Position numbers and translations under genes: made by a program. Positions 20,373 to 31,144 of a stretch of DNA of 64,000 nt are shown piece after piece (position 1 is the stretch's first letter; each line of letters starts with the position of its first letter). The DNA is from Ligula intestinalis. Lineage: Eukaryota > Platyhelminthes > Cestoda > Diphyllobothriidea > Diphyllobothriidae. The DNA is taken from positions 22,625,802 to 22,689,801 of the forward strand of contig JAYGXS010000008.1 in NCBI GenBank assembly GCA_036362985.1, written 5' to 3'. The notes below the pieces were generated by a model. That model was not told the origin of the DNA. It saw only the letters and a program-made list of their open reading frames with translations, and did no database searches.

Positions 20373-20425
20373 CTTGACAATGGCCTCGATCGAGTGTCCG
20401 AAACGTCGGGCAAATAAAATATTGG
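20373..20425 (+). ncRNA. Hammerhead-like relic at PLE-C 3' end
   Basis: TTGACAA stands where CTGANGA is expected. A hairpin GGCCTC-GATC-GAGTGTCC follows, then CCGAAACGTCGGGCAAATAAAA. The second core box (GAAA) and hairpin are kept, but the first box has two changes. The same 3' box occurs at 11.7, 42.36, 43.46, 47.66 and 51.9 kb. Confidence 0.55.
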
Positions 20426-20750
20426 TCCAGAGAACGCCTCTTTTCTTTCTAATGGATATAACAAAAGGAACCAACACTTATGTGCCCTTGAAGCCCCCAT
20501 TTTCACCAATTTTCAACATTTGCAGCCAGATTCAGTTTTATATTTCATACGCACGATCTTGCTGCATATTGGGAAATTCGACTGGCGTGCAACATGGGTA
20601 CGTCGGCTATAAATGAAACAATATGTTACCATCAACTATTCTTTTGGGATCCTTTACCGTCAATTTTTTCTCTATATCCGTCCAGGTGAATATCTGTTAT
20701 TGCAAGCTGCTCTAATGATGGCTTACATTGCAGACCCAATCAAGTAGATA

Positions 20751-21500
20751 ATGCATCTAGCGACTTCAAAATATGGTCCTTGGCGTTTAAATTGGCACCT
20801 AAACTATATATGCATTAGACTTGAAATAGCACAGATCTCCGATTTGCAACAGTCAGAATTCCGGAATAAGAATAAAAGACGATATTATGCTCAACAGACT
20901 GTGTTCGTTTGTTTACTGACGTTTCAGGCTGCAATTAATTTAGAGAAACGATTACACGAACGCAAAGCGGCGACGCGCAGACTCTACCCTACCTTACAGC
21001 CTGCAACACGTATTAGAAAGACTGGTCATAAAATCGGCATTCAAAGAGTGACCATGATTGTCCGAAGAACACTAAAAGCAAAAAGACTAATGCGTGAGGC
21101 ATGGTACTCAGACACAAACTCAGAAAAAATTCATCTTGAACTCCCTGCATCTTACGAAATTCTACACGATTACGTAAGCAAAGTACAGGACAAGATAAAA
21201 CTGAGCTAACAATTTTCAGACAAAGACGGCTTTGTCACGAAATCACCCAAAAAGGCAGAAGGATTACCAGCATCCTCTACTGTGGGGGACGAGGCAAAAC
21301 GCTAACTGCCATCACGTTATGCTAAAATCACACATAGGGCACAGCAGCAAACTGAGAAAAATTGACCACCTCAGAGCCAGCACATACAGCCCCACCTTTC
21401 AATTGCCATTAGCTAAGGTCATTTTCTCCCAAAAGAGGACAGCCAGCACAACCGTCGGAAATGTCCGCAAACCCACAAATTCATTTCGGTGAGCAAAACA
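20751..21500 (+). pseudogene. PLE-D endonuclease C-terminal part and 3' region
   Basis: The open frame to 21209 includes LEKRLHERKAATRRLYPT, ATRIRKTGHKIGIQRVTMIV and LMREAWYSDTNSEKIHLELP, then ASYEILHDYV. EAWYSDTNS---H-ELPASYE matches the end of PLE GIY-YIG domains (EAWxSDxNSINRHxDLPAxY). The first half, with GIY and YIG, is not recognisable. Downstream, CATCCTCTACTGTGGGG (21270) and GGAAATGTCCGCAAA...TTCATTTCGGTGAGCA (about 21458-21498) recur in the PLE-D 3' region at 42.17-42.40 kb. The 3' tail runs directly into repeat R3. Confidence 0.75.
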
Positions 21501-22200
21501 TGATTTATGACTTTCAATTAAATTTTGTAAAATATATCAATGAAAATATTATATCGACTGCTTATTTTGTAGATACTTACCAATTCATAATGTGTGATAC
21601 TTAATACAAGAGTATTTTTCTGTTTGAAAGTTCTCCGAATCGCAGAAGAATGTTTAACCTAAATGCTGTGTTCATTCTGTCGATAGACACAATCGTTCCC
21701 CAACGCAACTGTCAGAAATGCACATAGTGCCCATAACATTTTAGAATTATTTGTTTGTTTTACAATCACAGAATAAGATACTCCTTTGAAACCGAGAGAT
21801 ACAGGGCCTTTGAGTATATATAGGAAGAACGCATTATTCCTTACGAACTGCACATACGAAAACATAAAATTGATGCATCCCCTCATTCAAACTGAAGTTT
21901 TAATTTCACAGACTGCCAAAATCAGTTTTAAAATTATACGCTTTTTGTGTTGCCATTTGTTCCAGACGGCAGGTTTTGATGGCAACAACAAAAAGCTAAA
22001 AACACTGTTGACATTATTAAGTGACTGAAATTTCTTCCGATTATTCTGTTCGATATTTGATAAAATAAAACAATCAAGCACTTCTTTAGAAACGCCCAAG
22101 CATTACAAAATTTACGAAATATAAAATCTTTTTGAGCACAAATTGAAAAAAATGATGAAGCGTATAACATAGTGCATTGCATCAAAATTGCCGATTGCGT
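21480..22200 (+). repeat. Dispersed repeat R3, copy 1 (inverted relative to 29100-29850)
   Basis: About 720 bases align with the reverse complement of 29100-29850. The outer block GTGAGCA-AACATGATTTATG ACTTTCAATT is nearly identical. Interior blocks include GAACGC-TTATT, AAACTGAAGTT-AATTTCAC, TGTGTTGCCATTT and CTGTTGACATT. Both copies happen to keep a parallel 50-codon frame (KTEV-IS--AKIS-KII-F-CCH here in divergent form), so a decayed coding element is possible. The function is unknown. The GGTGAGCA start coincides with the PLE-D 3' tail, so R3 may be sequence downstream of, or captured by, that family. Confidence 0.7.
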
Positions 22201-25200
22201 TTAAACAACTCTTTATCTGAATATATTTACTCTAGAACATGTTCTGTTTTGTGTCACCTTTAAACAACACACCCAAAGTCACTCAGTGGCATGCACTTAT
22301 CCTCGCCCTGCATGGCTCCCGCTTGTTGAAAAAGACAATCGATCGATTGTTTAAATTTAACCATTCCATGTTAATGTATGCCCTGAGGAGAATTAACAGA
22401 ACGTTTTCACTCACCACATGTAGTTGTAAGTTACTTGATGGAAAGTTTTGCAATTCTCAATAAAATATCTTCATTATTAAAATTATTTTTAGTTGAAATC
22501 AGTTTATGATTTAATTTAAGAAATCAAATGAAATGATTGTCATCAGCACAATCCCTGTTTAATTCCAACAACAAAAGTTTGGTCTCGAAACTTATCGCTA
22601 AGACACAAAGTTACCATGACATAATACACTAATGCGAGTGCTACTCCCGACGTTTCTATGTTTGTAAAAGTTCGATCATTATTCGCATACCGGCTTAAAT
22701 GCATTTACAAATCTGAGAAATAATAATGAGCAGCATTTTTCATATCGAATAATTTTAGAAAACGAGCACACGTACAAACTTTTTTTGAATGAAATCGAAA
22801 TTAACCGATAATCCCCATGTTCCGGAGACGTCAATAATAGCTTTAAACTAGAACCGTAAATTGAAATATTTTCAGTCAATTAAAAATGGAATGTATCGAA
22901 TTTCTTTATATAGAAAGAACTTTTCTTAAGTCAAAATATTTTGTGTCTATTACCAGAGAATGGGTATTTATTGAATATCATCCAAAACTAGGTTGCATGA
23001 TTTTCATGGTTTTCAGGGTACTCATGTGGTCATTCATAAGTTTCGCCTCTGTTTTACTTTAACATTAAAATCTGTAATAAAGATAAAAATAAAGAGCACT
23101 TACCGACGAACTGAGTTTCTGGATATTAATTCTTATAAATATGTCTACGAAGATCATATTTAAAAATGCCTCAGAAGAGTGATTAATATTTTCAAGAAAA
23201 AATCAAGCCCACAAGATAACTTGTATATTTTAAAGCATTCTATAACAGGTAACCTCATTAAAAAATATCCTAATTGGATATTCAGCTGACGAAATTGTGT
23301 ATATTTTAACTTTTTTTCACGATGCTGCTTCAACGAAATTAGAGACTTTTACAATTTTTTAATTAACGATTTTATTGAAGTGGAGATGACAAAAATTAGT
23401 TTTCTTTTATTAGTGGATTAGTTGGCACATCAGTAGATTAATTTTAAGGTATTTGATAAGCGTGCGAATGCAAAAAAACTGGCTATGTATAATCATGTTT
23501 TATATGCTCATTATTCTTCTGTCTGATTCGTTCTAATTAACGCATATTTTAAAAGTTTGCTTAACAAAAAGTAATTTTTTCCATTACATTAATTTAGTTA
23601 CGCCTTCTATGCATAAACATTGTGCTAACATTTGCGGACGCTTTCCCTATATGCGTAGCTGATTGGTGCGTTCAAATAAAATATGGGGAAAAAATATTTT
23701 ATGGCAAAAAACTTAACATGCTAGCTAGGCTTAGGTTTTAAAATTGTAATTGTTGCTTGTTTCTGAAAATCAATGCGATTTCTTAAACTTGGCTTCACTA
23801 CCATGTGAACAATACCAGGAGAAATTAAACACTTCTGGCGGATATAATTTTTCCACTGTTTTACTTATTCTGAAATTCTTCCATAGCGCAATGCATATTC
23901 GTAAACATGTTTGGTGTTGTCTTACCTCATGGCATAGAAAATTTCTTTGATTTAAACGTACCCACGAGTAAGCAAATATTCGTGCCTATTTTGCTCCATA
24001 ATTTTAAATAAGATTGCAATTTTTCCAAAGTAAAGTCTTCCTAATTATTAAATCCAAACATAATCAAAATAATCTGTCCAAATAAAAGCCTATCTACCAA
24101 GTTAAATTTTTTCATGATAGTTGCATGCATGACTTGCCATACTGTATAACCTTAAACTTAAGGATATCCGTTCATGCGAGCTGCTGTGGTGGTGGCCAAC
24201 ACAGCCAACCCAATGAAGCAGATAAGGGGTCTTTTCATCCGGTAGGCCCCAGTTCATGCATTTGCTCGAAAAAACAGGCTTTTTCTTTGCAAATATTGGT
24301 AGCATAACAGCATCGTCCATGCTGCCTTGGCGTAGGTCTTAGCATGGCTCTTTTCGCGGTGCCATTGCAGCTTTTACTATCTGCCTCAGTTGTTCAATTC
24401 AGGAAACTTTTGACACTTCGTGAGAGGCATTCATGCATATAGGTGGCCAAGATAATAGTGAAAATTTTAAATGGAAGTCGGACAAATTGATTGCCTTACA
24501 ATTGCATTTAACCACTCAGTGTACGTGGTTAAAGCAACCCGGTCACTTAAGTATAGTTTTCGTCGGACAAGATGCAGGAGGTGTAAAAGACATTTCGCCA
24601 CATATAGGACGGAATTACAGGTGTGTGCCCTTTATCGTAGAGTGATAAGTTGCTTTTTAGCATGCATATTATCCTAGATAGTTTTCGGGAGTTACATTCA
24701 AAATGTGAACTAGAGACCATTTTCTACTTTAACGTCTCCTACCTCCAGGTTTAAAAAGGATTTTAACATTGTTTTGTCATAGTCCATGGGATTAATGTGG
24801 GCCCTTGCTTAAAAGAACCAAAATTCTTTTCGAAACTTTTTTAAAAACCACATACATTGAGGATCAAATTAAAATGGCCTTAAAAAATTAAAGTTGTCCA
24901 TTGGGGTGTTAATTAAATGTCTTTTTGTGAACTGAAACTCCAATATATACTGAATGACAGTTTAAACAACAAATGGATATGCAGGGACAAATTTTGGGGG
25001 TTATGGAATAAGGACTAGGAGCTAACACTATAAACGCCCTTTGCATCTAGATGTGCACATTTGAAGGGTCACAGGCAACGAATACCCTAGAAGACCTTAT
25101 TAATTTGAAGTTAACCATATGTTTGTACGAGTCAATATGAAGGTGTATTAATATGTGGAAAAATGACACACATTCAAGCGAGTTGTCGCGAAACAGTGCG

Positions 25201-25489
25201 AAACCGTATGAAAACAGACAAGAGCCAATGCTGGCAAACAGAAATCGTGTCATCATAATCCTCTTTTGTCAAATAAAATGTCATCAATTCTTTTTTAAAA
25301 ATCAGCAATTGTGTCGACGGAAGCCATCTCTTTCAGAAGAAAGTTCTAAGGTCGTACAACTCATTGGCTGAAGAGAAACCTTCTGAAGTCCAAACGAGTG
25401 CGTTCGTTTGTGACCTTAGAAGGATGGCCACGCATGTAAGTTGTGTTGGCTTACTCGTTGAAATCTTCCAATCTCAGGGAAAAGCAGTG
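22201..25489. other. AT-rich stretch without recognised genes
   Basis: There are many short frames, none with family motifs. No tandem repeat, SINE or PLE boundary was noticed. Confidence 0.5.
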
Positions 25490-25975
25490 GTCCCGGACTA
25501 TCCGAAATCTTCAGAGCAGGCTACACTGTAAGTGCCTGTGAGACAAAAGAAACATTTCAAGCTTTATCAATCCCTCCTGATATGGTAAGTTCCTAAGACC
25601 ATCAACCGTCTTTGTCACCCCCCGTTGCACTTGTTCGAGAAGTCCACGTCTCGTTTCAACCACAGTGTCCAAACTGGCATTCCAAAGTCAAGATTTTGCC
25701 CTACAAAGACACGAAAATATTTTCCGAAATGTTGAGATGGGATGTGTATCTAGTTGTTTACTCTAGTATATGCAAAGAGCAGTGTGGCTACTGACACGCG
25801 TTCACTTGTTTACAAACGTCAAGGTCGGTTTTATATGAGAAAATGTTTTGCTATGGTTTACACGTAAGCCCACCAATATCCATTTTTGACACTGAAATAG
25901 CATTTTTTCTCAACCAGTGTCAGACCTGATGAGATGCACTGAAACCCCGTGAATGATTAAAACGGGAGACAGCTA
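25490..25975 (+). pseudogene. Possible PLE-A endonuclease tail with hammerhead-like 3' end
   Basis: At about 25529-25580 a frame reads SACETKETFQALSIPPDM. It resembles the segment HRVDTNKTFQVIYRTPSN of the PLE-A endonuclease at 17.4 kb, but the match is short. About 370 bases later CTGATGA (25926-25932), an 8-base linker and GAAA (25941-25944) occur, followed by CCCCGT and ACGGG that can pair. The 7 + 8 + 4 spacing equals that at 34210. Together these suggest an eroded PLE-A 3' end; either alone would be unconvincing. Confidence 0.4.
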
Positions 25976-26440
25976 AAAAAGGAGACTAGAATGGCTAACT
26001 CTGACGTATTAGCCGTCGTCAGCCAGTTATACCCCAGCCACAAGGCGATGCAGAACCCAGGGCATGAACCAGTGAAATTTGGATCAGACTTTCAAAGCTT
26101 TAACCATCTGTCTATGCTATTAGCTGCTTCGCGGCTGCTAGCGTAGCCCTAAAGGGTGAGCCCAAGCGTATAATGGAAGAACTTATTTCTGGTAGCGATT
26201 GCTGAGTGTTGATCAACAGCTGTCAATACGCACTATTTAAATCAACGAGATAATGGCCAGCTTTTTGCACAACCTGCAGCTTCCCTTAGATGACGATGGC
26301 CAATAAAGCCAGAAATGGCTATTATAGGGTGCTTGTGTCTGCCAGAATACTACTATAAAATAATGATATGTTTTTTTCACCTTCATTTTCCCCAGAAGAG
26401 GAAGAAGAAGTGGAGGCGATTCCTGGGACCTGGTTATACT
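25976..26440. other. Probable repeat-derived stretch, unassigned
   Basis: GATGGCCAATAAAG (26298-26311) also occurs in closely similar form at 3525 (GGTGGCCAATAAAG). AGAAATGGC at about 26315 is reminiscent of TGAAATGGCC at 47727. I infer a shared repeat but cannot define its ends. Confidence 0.3.
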
Positions 26441-26700
26441 TAAGCTGACGTTTTGGAAACTCTCTCGTCTCCATCGTCAGAGCCATGTCCGTTTCCTGCC
26501 GTTTGTCTTGAGAGAATGCGTCCTGTCTTCAGTCGGGTTTCATAACGGTGCCTCTTATACGCGTGTTAATCGATTGAACCGATCGATTGGAGCTGGTTGT
26601 TTGAATTTCCGTCTTCCTCGCGGGTGCCTTCACGGGAATGAGTGCCACACTCGGTTGGCCCGAGTTCGTGAGGAATCAACTAGGATGGGATAATCCTGAA
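26440..26700 (-). mobile_element. PLE 3' region with hammerhead-like motif (B-like)
   Basis: On the minus strand CTGACGA (26474-26480, an allowed CUGANGA box) is followed by a GGAGAC/GTTTCC hairpin and CAAAACGTCAGC. One core base is changed (GAAA to AAAA). Upstream on the same strand, CAACCGAGTGTGG and neighbours at about 26645-26660 match a segment at 43.83 kb. No endonuclease frame could be read, so only the terminal region survives. Confidence 0.5.
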
Positions 26701-29099
26701 AAAACAGTTTGGTTAACAATTATACACTATTATACGGTATACTACCGTCTGTGTCGATACACATTGATTGTGCTTTATCGTCGCTTTGGTACTGATTGAG
26801 CTCTTTTGTATTTTTTTCCTGAGGATTTTTATATGGCATTTAAAGAAAGTCCAATAACTTTAGGAAAGCGCAGCCGCATTTTATTTGGCATGCGTCCCCT
26901 GTTTATGTATTTCCTCATGCCTTTCTTTCCAGTTTGGGTAAAGTCATTTAAAAAAGACGGTCTTGCCCCATTTACATGCAAATAAATCCACATATATCCC
27001 AGTGTGGCCAAAGTAAATGACAGCGATTTTGTGTAAAACACCTTTTCTACCGCAGGATGTTTCACTTTCCGTAAGGTGAACAAACTGTGCGCGGAATACA
27101 TTTGCAAGGTAGTTAGCTACTTGCCCCTGGAAAATGGTGACCAGTCTCAGATTATTACCCGGTAAAAAAGATGCTTTGTCAAGAACTGCTGACGACGTGG
27201 CGGGTTTCTCTGCTTTTGATGCAGCAAGGGCATATTATGGTCGCATTTCCGGTTCTTGGGGACGTTCTCATGACTCTGAGGTCTCCTCCTCGTCTGTCCC
27301 TTTGGATGTAGATATTACTCGCTATGGACGCCAAGGCTGCCGCCAACATTCATAGAAGCATCTTGCTCCTATCATTCACATACTTTTCCCCACGAGCGAC
27401 AGATTTTCTCCTAAAAAACCATAAATTACATTCCATTTTACATTATGAGCCACGCTTAAGGAGTTTTTTCACTTTTTGCTATTCTTGCTCAGTTAAACTG
27501 CTGACTCGTGTTAACTGAGTGTGAGTGTAAAATTTGACACAAGTGAGTAGGTGTTTACAGTTGTCAACGACTTGTTTGGAAGGCTCGGCTGTGCCGATGC
27601 ATTTCTTAAACACGATGTACCAAGAGCGAGTTCAAAGGCGTTTGCCTACATTTCCTTTAATAAAATTGACTCGACTTGACTAACTATTAACTCTTCCTAA
27701 GTAAATATATGAAAATAAGCAAATATTTTGCTCAAAACTTACACACGCTTCACCCAACTCTGGCAGTAAAAATTTGTTTCCTACCAAACCGCAAGTTTAG
27801 TAAATAGCAATGTAGATTTACAGGCCTGATAATAATTTCTAGAAAGCAAAAACGTAGGCTCACCAATTTATGTTATGCGTTTTTCAATAGGAATAAGCCC
27901 AATTTTATACTGCAACTTATATAGTATTTTCTGTTTTATTTTATATATTTTGCCAATCAAAGGAAAAACGTCCGGTATTGTGCCGCTTACTGTTAAATGT
28001 TTTGCAGTGCTCTGAACAATCGGTTTTTAACCATTGTACAGTTATTCCATTTTTAGTGTTTTCTTAAGGGTGCAAAATCTGAAAAAACAAGGTGCGTGCA
28101 TAAAAACAAACTAAAAAACATGAAACTATAAAATGCTATTGAAAATATTATTGAGAAAGTATCCATATTTATGTCTTTGTAATGTATTAGCTGATTATGT
28201 AAACAGTTACTGTGCCCCTGAGTTTACAGATTGATGGGTCAGTTACTTCATGATTCCATACTTAATTAGCGCAAAAAAGTCGGAGAAAATTGTATAAAAT
28301 TTTAGTCTATCTGTACCAAATGAAAAAAGTTTGAGCGATTTGTTGCATATCTGGCATTTGTTTCCAAAGCAGCAAGTGTTTTATAATGCCCTGTGCGTGC
28401 TTATTATTGTACATCGGACGATGGGAACTTAATGTCACTTCGCTTTTGTGACAAGTTAAAGTATCATCCCAGTGTGATTGTCTTTTATACATGTAAATGA
28501 CAATGGATATGAACGTGATCCAAATCGCTGCTTGCGTGAGCAATAATGAAACATGAAAAGCCTCTTTTTGCCTAATGGCATATTTCTCATTCATTCATAA
28601 TACTTGATAAGATCTTTTGTAACATAATTAACAAAAAAACCTTCTGTTTGACATAACGCAAACAAAATCGTTTTCACATTTGAAATTATCTGTTGTTTTG
28701 ACAGCAATGGCTCCACCATACCTCACTGTCATTTGAACTTAACACACAATGCAAGCTAACATATACTCGAAGACGTTAAGGTGCAGGTGAGCAGAATCCT
28801 TTTATTAAAAAAATCGTAGAAGGCTTATGTTCATGATCTGTTAGGGAAACGTTTACGTTATAGAAACGCTGTGTTTTAGTGGGGCAATCTTGGTTGTATT
28901 GAAGCGATTATTTTTTAGATAAGACTTGTTTTTGTAATTCAACAGATAGGATTTTGGTGAAATTTAGTTTTTTGGTTGTTTGAAGGAAATTCGTAAACTC
29001 TAATTAATTGAAAAATATTTAACTAATGTGGATTTTAGATTTCCTGTTCGTTTAAAGATGTGACAAATGTAAAGGTGTTCTATAGTATAACATAGTCAG
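26701..29099. other. No gene confidently recognised
   Basis: A 73-codon plus frame at 27134-27355 has more balanced composition than its surroundings (ALSRTADDVAGFSAFDAARA and following). It matches no family I know and shows no clear splice sites. The remainder is AT-rich. Confidence 0.35.
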
Positions 29100-29850
29100 A
29101 TAGACAACTATATACGTGCAGTCAGCAATGCTGACGTACAAAATATGTAATACGTTTTAAAACCTCAATATGTGCTCACAAAAGATTTTCCATTTCGTGA
29201 ATCCTGAAATGTTTTGGAATTTAAAGGCAGTGCTTAATTGTATTATTTTATAACATTTTGCAAAGAATAAACACAAGATATTTCAGTCGCATAAGAATGT
29301 CAACAGTTTCACTGAGCTTATTGCTGGTGCCTTCAAAACCTTCCCTTTGCAAAAAATGGCAACACATAAACTGTATAATTTTCACACTAATTTTGGCGGC
29401 ACGTGAAATTTCAACTTCAGTTTTTATCGGAGCAAACACCCACTCATGTTTTTGTGTACCTATTTAATAGGAAATAACGCGTTCTCTACAGTCATACTTG
29501 GTGGACCAGAAGCTTTCAGTTTCAAAGAAATTTCTTATTTGGCGAATGTAAAGTAAACAAAATAACTGCCGAAATGCTATATGCTCTCTTAAACACTGAG
29601 TTGAAGAAGGATTGTTTCCGTCAAAAATATGTATGCAAAATTTCGGTGAAAAAGCAGGTACTTTTTAGCATCTTTTTCCATACAAAAAACTTCAATACAG
29701 AAAAATACTCTTTCTTTAACTATCACATAATATACAACGGAAAGTATCTTAAAAATAAGCAGTTGATAAAATATTTACATTCATGCATTCTATAGAGTAA
29801 AATTGAAAGTCATAAATCATGTTATGCTCACAGGAATTAAACGTGTTGAT
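29100..29850 (-). repeat. Dispersed repeat R3, copy 2 (inverted)
   Basis: This is the reverse-complement partner of 21480-22200. The end block near 29810 (CATAAATCATGTTATGCTCAC) is almost identical to the start of copy 1, while the interior is more diverged. The two copies lie about 7 kb apart in opposite orientation, bracketing mostly unique DNA. Confidence 0.7.
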
Positions 29851-30315
29851 TTGCCGACATTTTGCACAGCTGTGCCGGCTCTCCAAAAATAAGTTCAAGA
29901 AATCGCTCCTCTTCTTATTCCTCTTCTGCGGATGAAAAAGGTAAAATTATATCTGTAACTCAAATCTTCGTGCATGAAAATTGGAAGTATACTCAAAGCG
30001 AAAGTCGATTTAAAAATGCATAAAACTTATGCAGACATTCGTATTTAGAGGTTCTCATTTGACAGGTAATCGAAGAGTAGCTCGTTCAGAAACCAATATT
30101 ATATTGCGGTTGAAATATTCCACAATGGCTCTACGCATTATTTAATATGATAAACTAAATTAAAACATATTTTCCCAACGTAAGCATTTTTAGCATTTTA
30201 AGACAGTGTGTACATTTTATGTGTTATTGAAATGCTTTTCTTCTACGGCTGAATTTAAAGGTTTGTTTTCAAAGCGTCATTTGATGGCTACCGTCTAAAA
30301 TATTAATTTTTTTGA
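29851..30315. other. No gene recognised
   Basis: AT-rich DNA between R3 and the PLE composite. Nothing identifiable. Confidence 0.4.
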
Positions 30316-30559
30316 AAGCAGGCAAAAACAGCAGAATGTATTGATATCAAAAAAATTTTGAGACAGCTTATCAGCTGCTACTTGTCGCTGCATAAGTAAG
30401 ATAACGAGGACACATAGAGCAGTAGTGCATTTCGTAGAATGACTGGCAAAGAGCAAGAAACGTGGGTCAGTATAAAAAATAATCGATAAAGGACAGGATG
30501 TTAATTCACCATATGGGAAGTAGTGGGTGAGGGAAGTTAGCAAAAAACGCTTGGGAATT

Positions 30560-30880
30560 AAAGTAAATGATTAATCACCAGAGCAATTGGAGGTTGATTA
30601 CATGGTCAAGCTGCTTGCCTAGGTCAGGTTTCTCCCACCGTATGTATGCAACTTCCATAAGGTGCAGGATTCAGTTTGTTCGGGCCCGAACAAGTACTCG
30701 AAACGGTGTTTTGACCCCAACAGAATGGCTGCTGTCTAAAAGATGCTTGGTAATAGAGAGCCATGGTATTCTGTCTTCTTGGTGGAAAAGCCAGTTGGGC
30801 AAGTGCTCAGCGGCCCTGGCTGCCAGTTGCCTTCGCGAAAGCCTAACGAACTTGCATCCGCAAATACATGTGAATTCTTA
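30560..30880 (-). pseudogene. PLE-A-type endonuclease fragment in left inverted arm
   Basis: The minus strand reads RQLAARAAEHLPNWLFHQED, RIPWLSITKHLLDSSHSVGV and KTPFRVLVRARTN, then a stop. It parallels the right-arm copy at 33691-33960, with substitutions such as TTF to TPF. The GIY and YIG strands are absent or altered (upstream reads CKFVRLSRR). It faces the opposite way to the RT piece that follows, so it is part of the inverted 5' arm rather than of a full element. Confidence 0.8.
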
Positions 30881-30889
30881 AAACAAATT

Positions 30890-31130
30890 TGAGGTGGCAA
30901 TGTACCGCTGGACGAAACAATAGACATTATTTGTGTCCACGCGTCAGATACTCGCCTGTCGCCTTCAATACTGTGCCAATCACTATTAATCTGTAGCAAA
31001 TATGTTCAGTTTCTATATAAAGGACAAATGTGCAGACACATTGACTGAATCGCAATGGCTAGTCCACTAGGGCCCACATTTGCGGATTTTTTTATGGGTC
31101 ATCTTATAGAAAAGGCATCATCAAGCCTTA
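30890..31130 (+). pseudogene. PLE RT fragment, motif 3-4 region
   Basis: The plus strand reads NVPLDETIDIICVHASDTRL, then LLICSKYVQFLYKGQMCRHI, MASPLGPTFADFFMGHL and IEKASS. GSPLGP has become ASPLGP, and a stop replaces one codon before it (HID-stop). It ends just before the YVDD box, at the PLE-B insertion. It closely resembles the 8.6-9.5 kb RT, suggesting the same subfamily. Confidence 0.8.
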
Positions 31131-31144
31131 CCTAGATAAAACAA

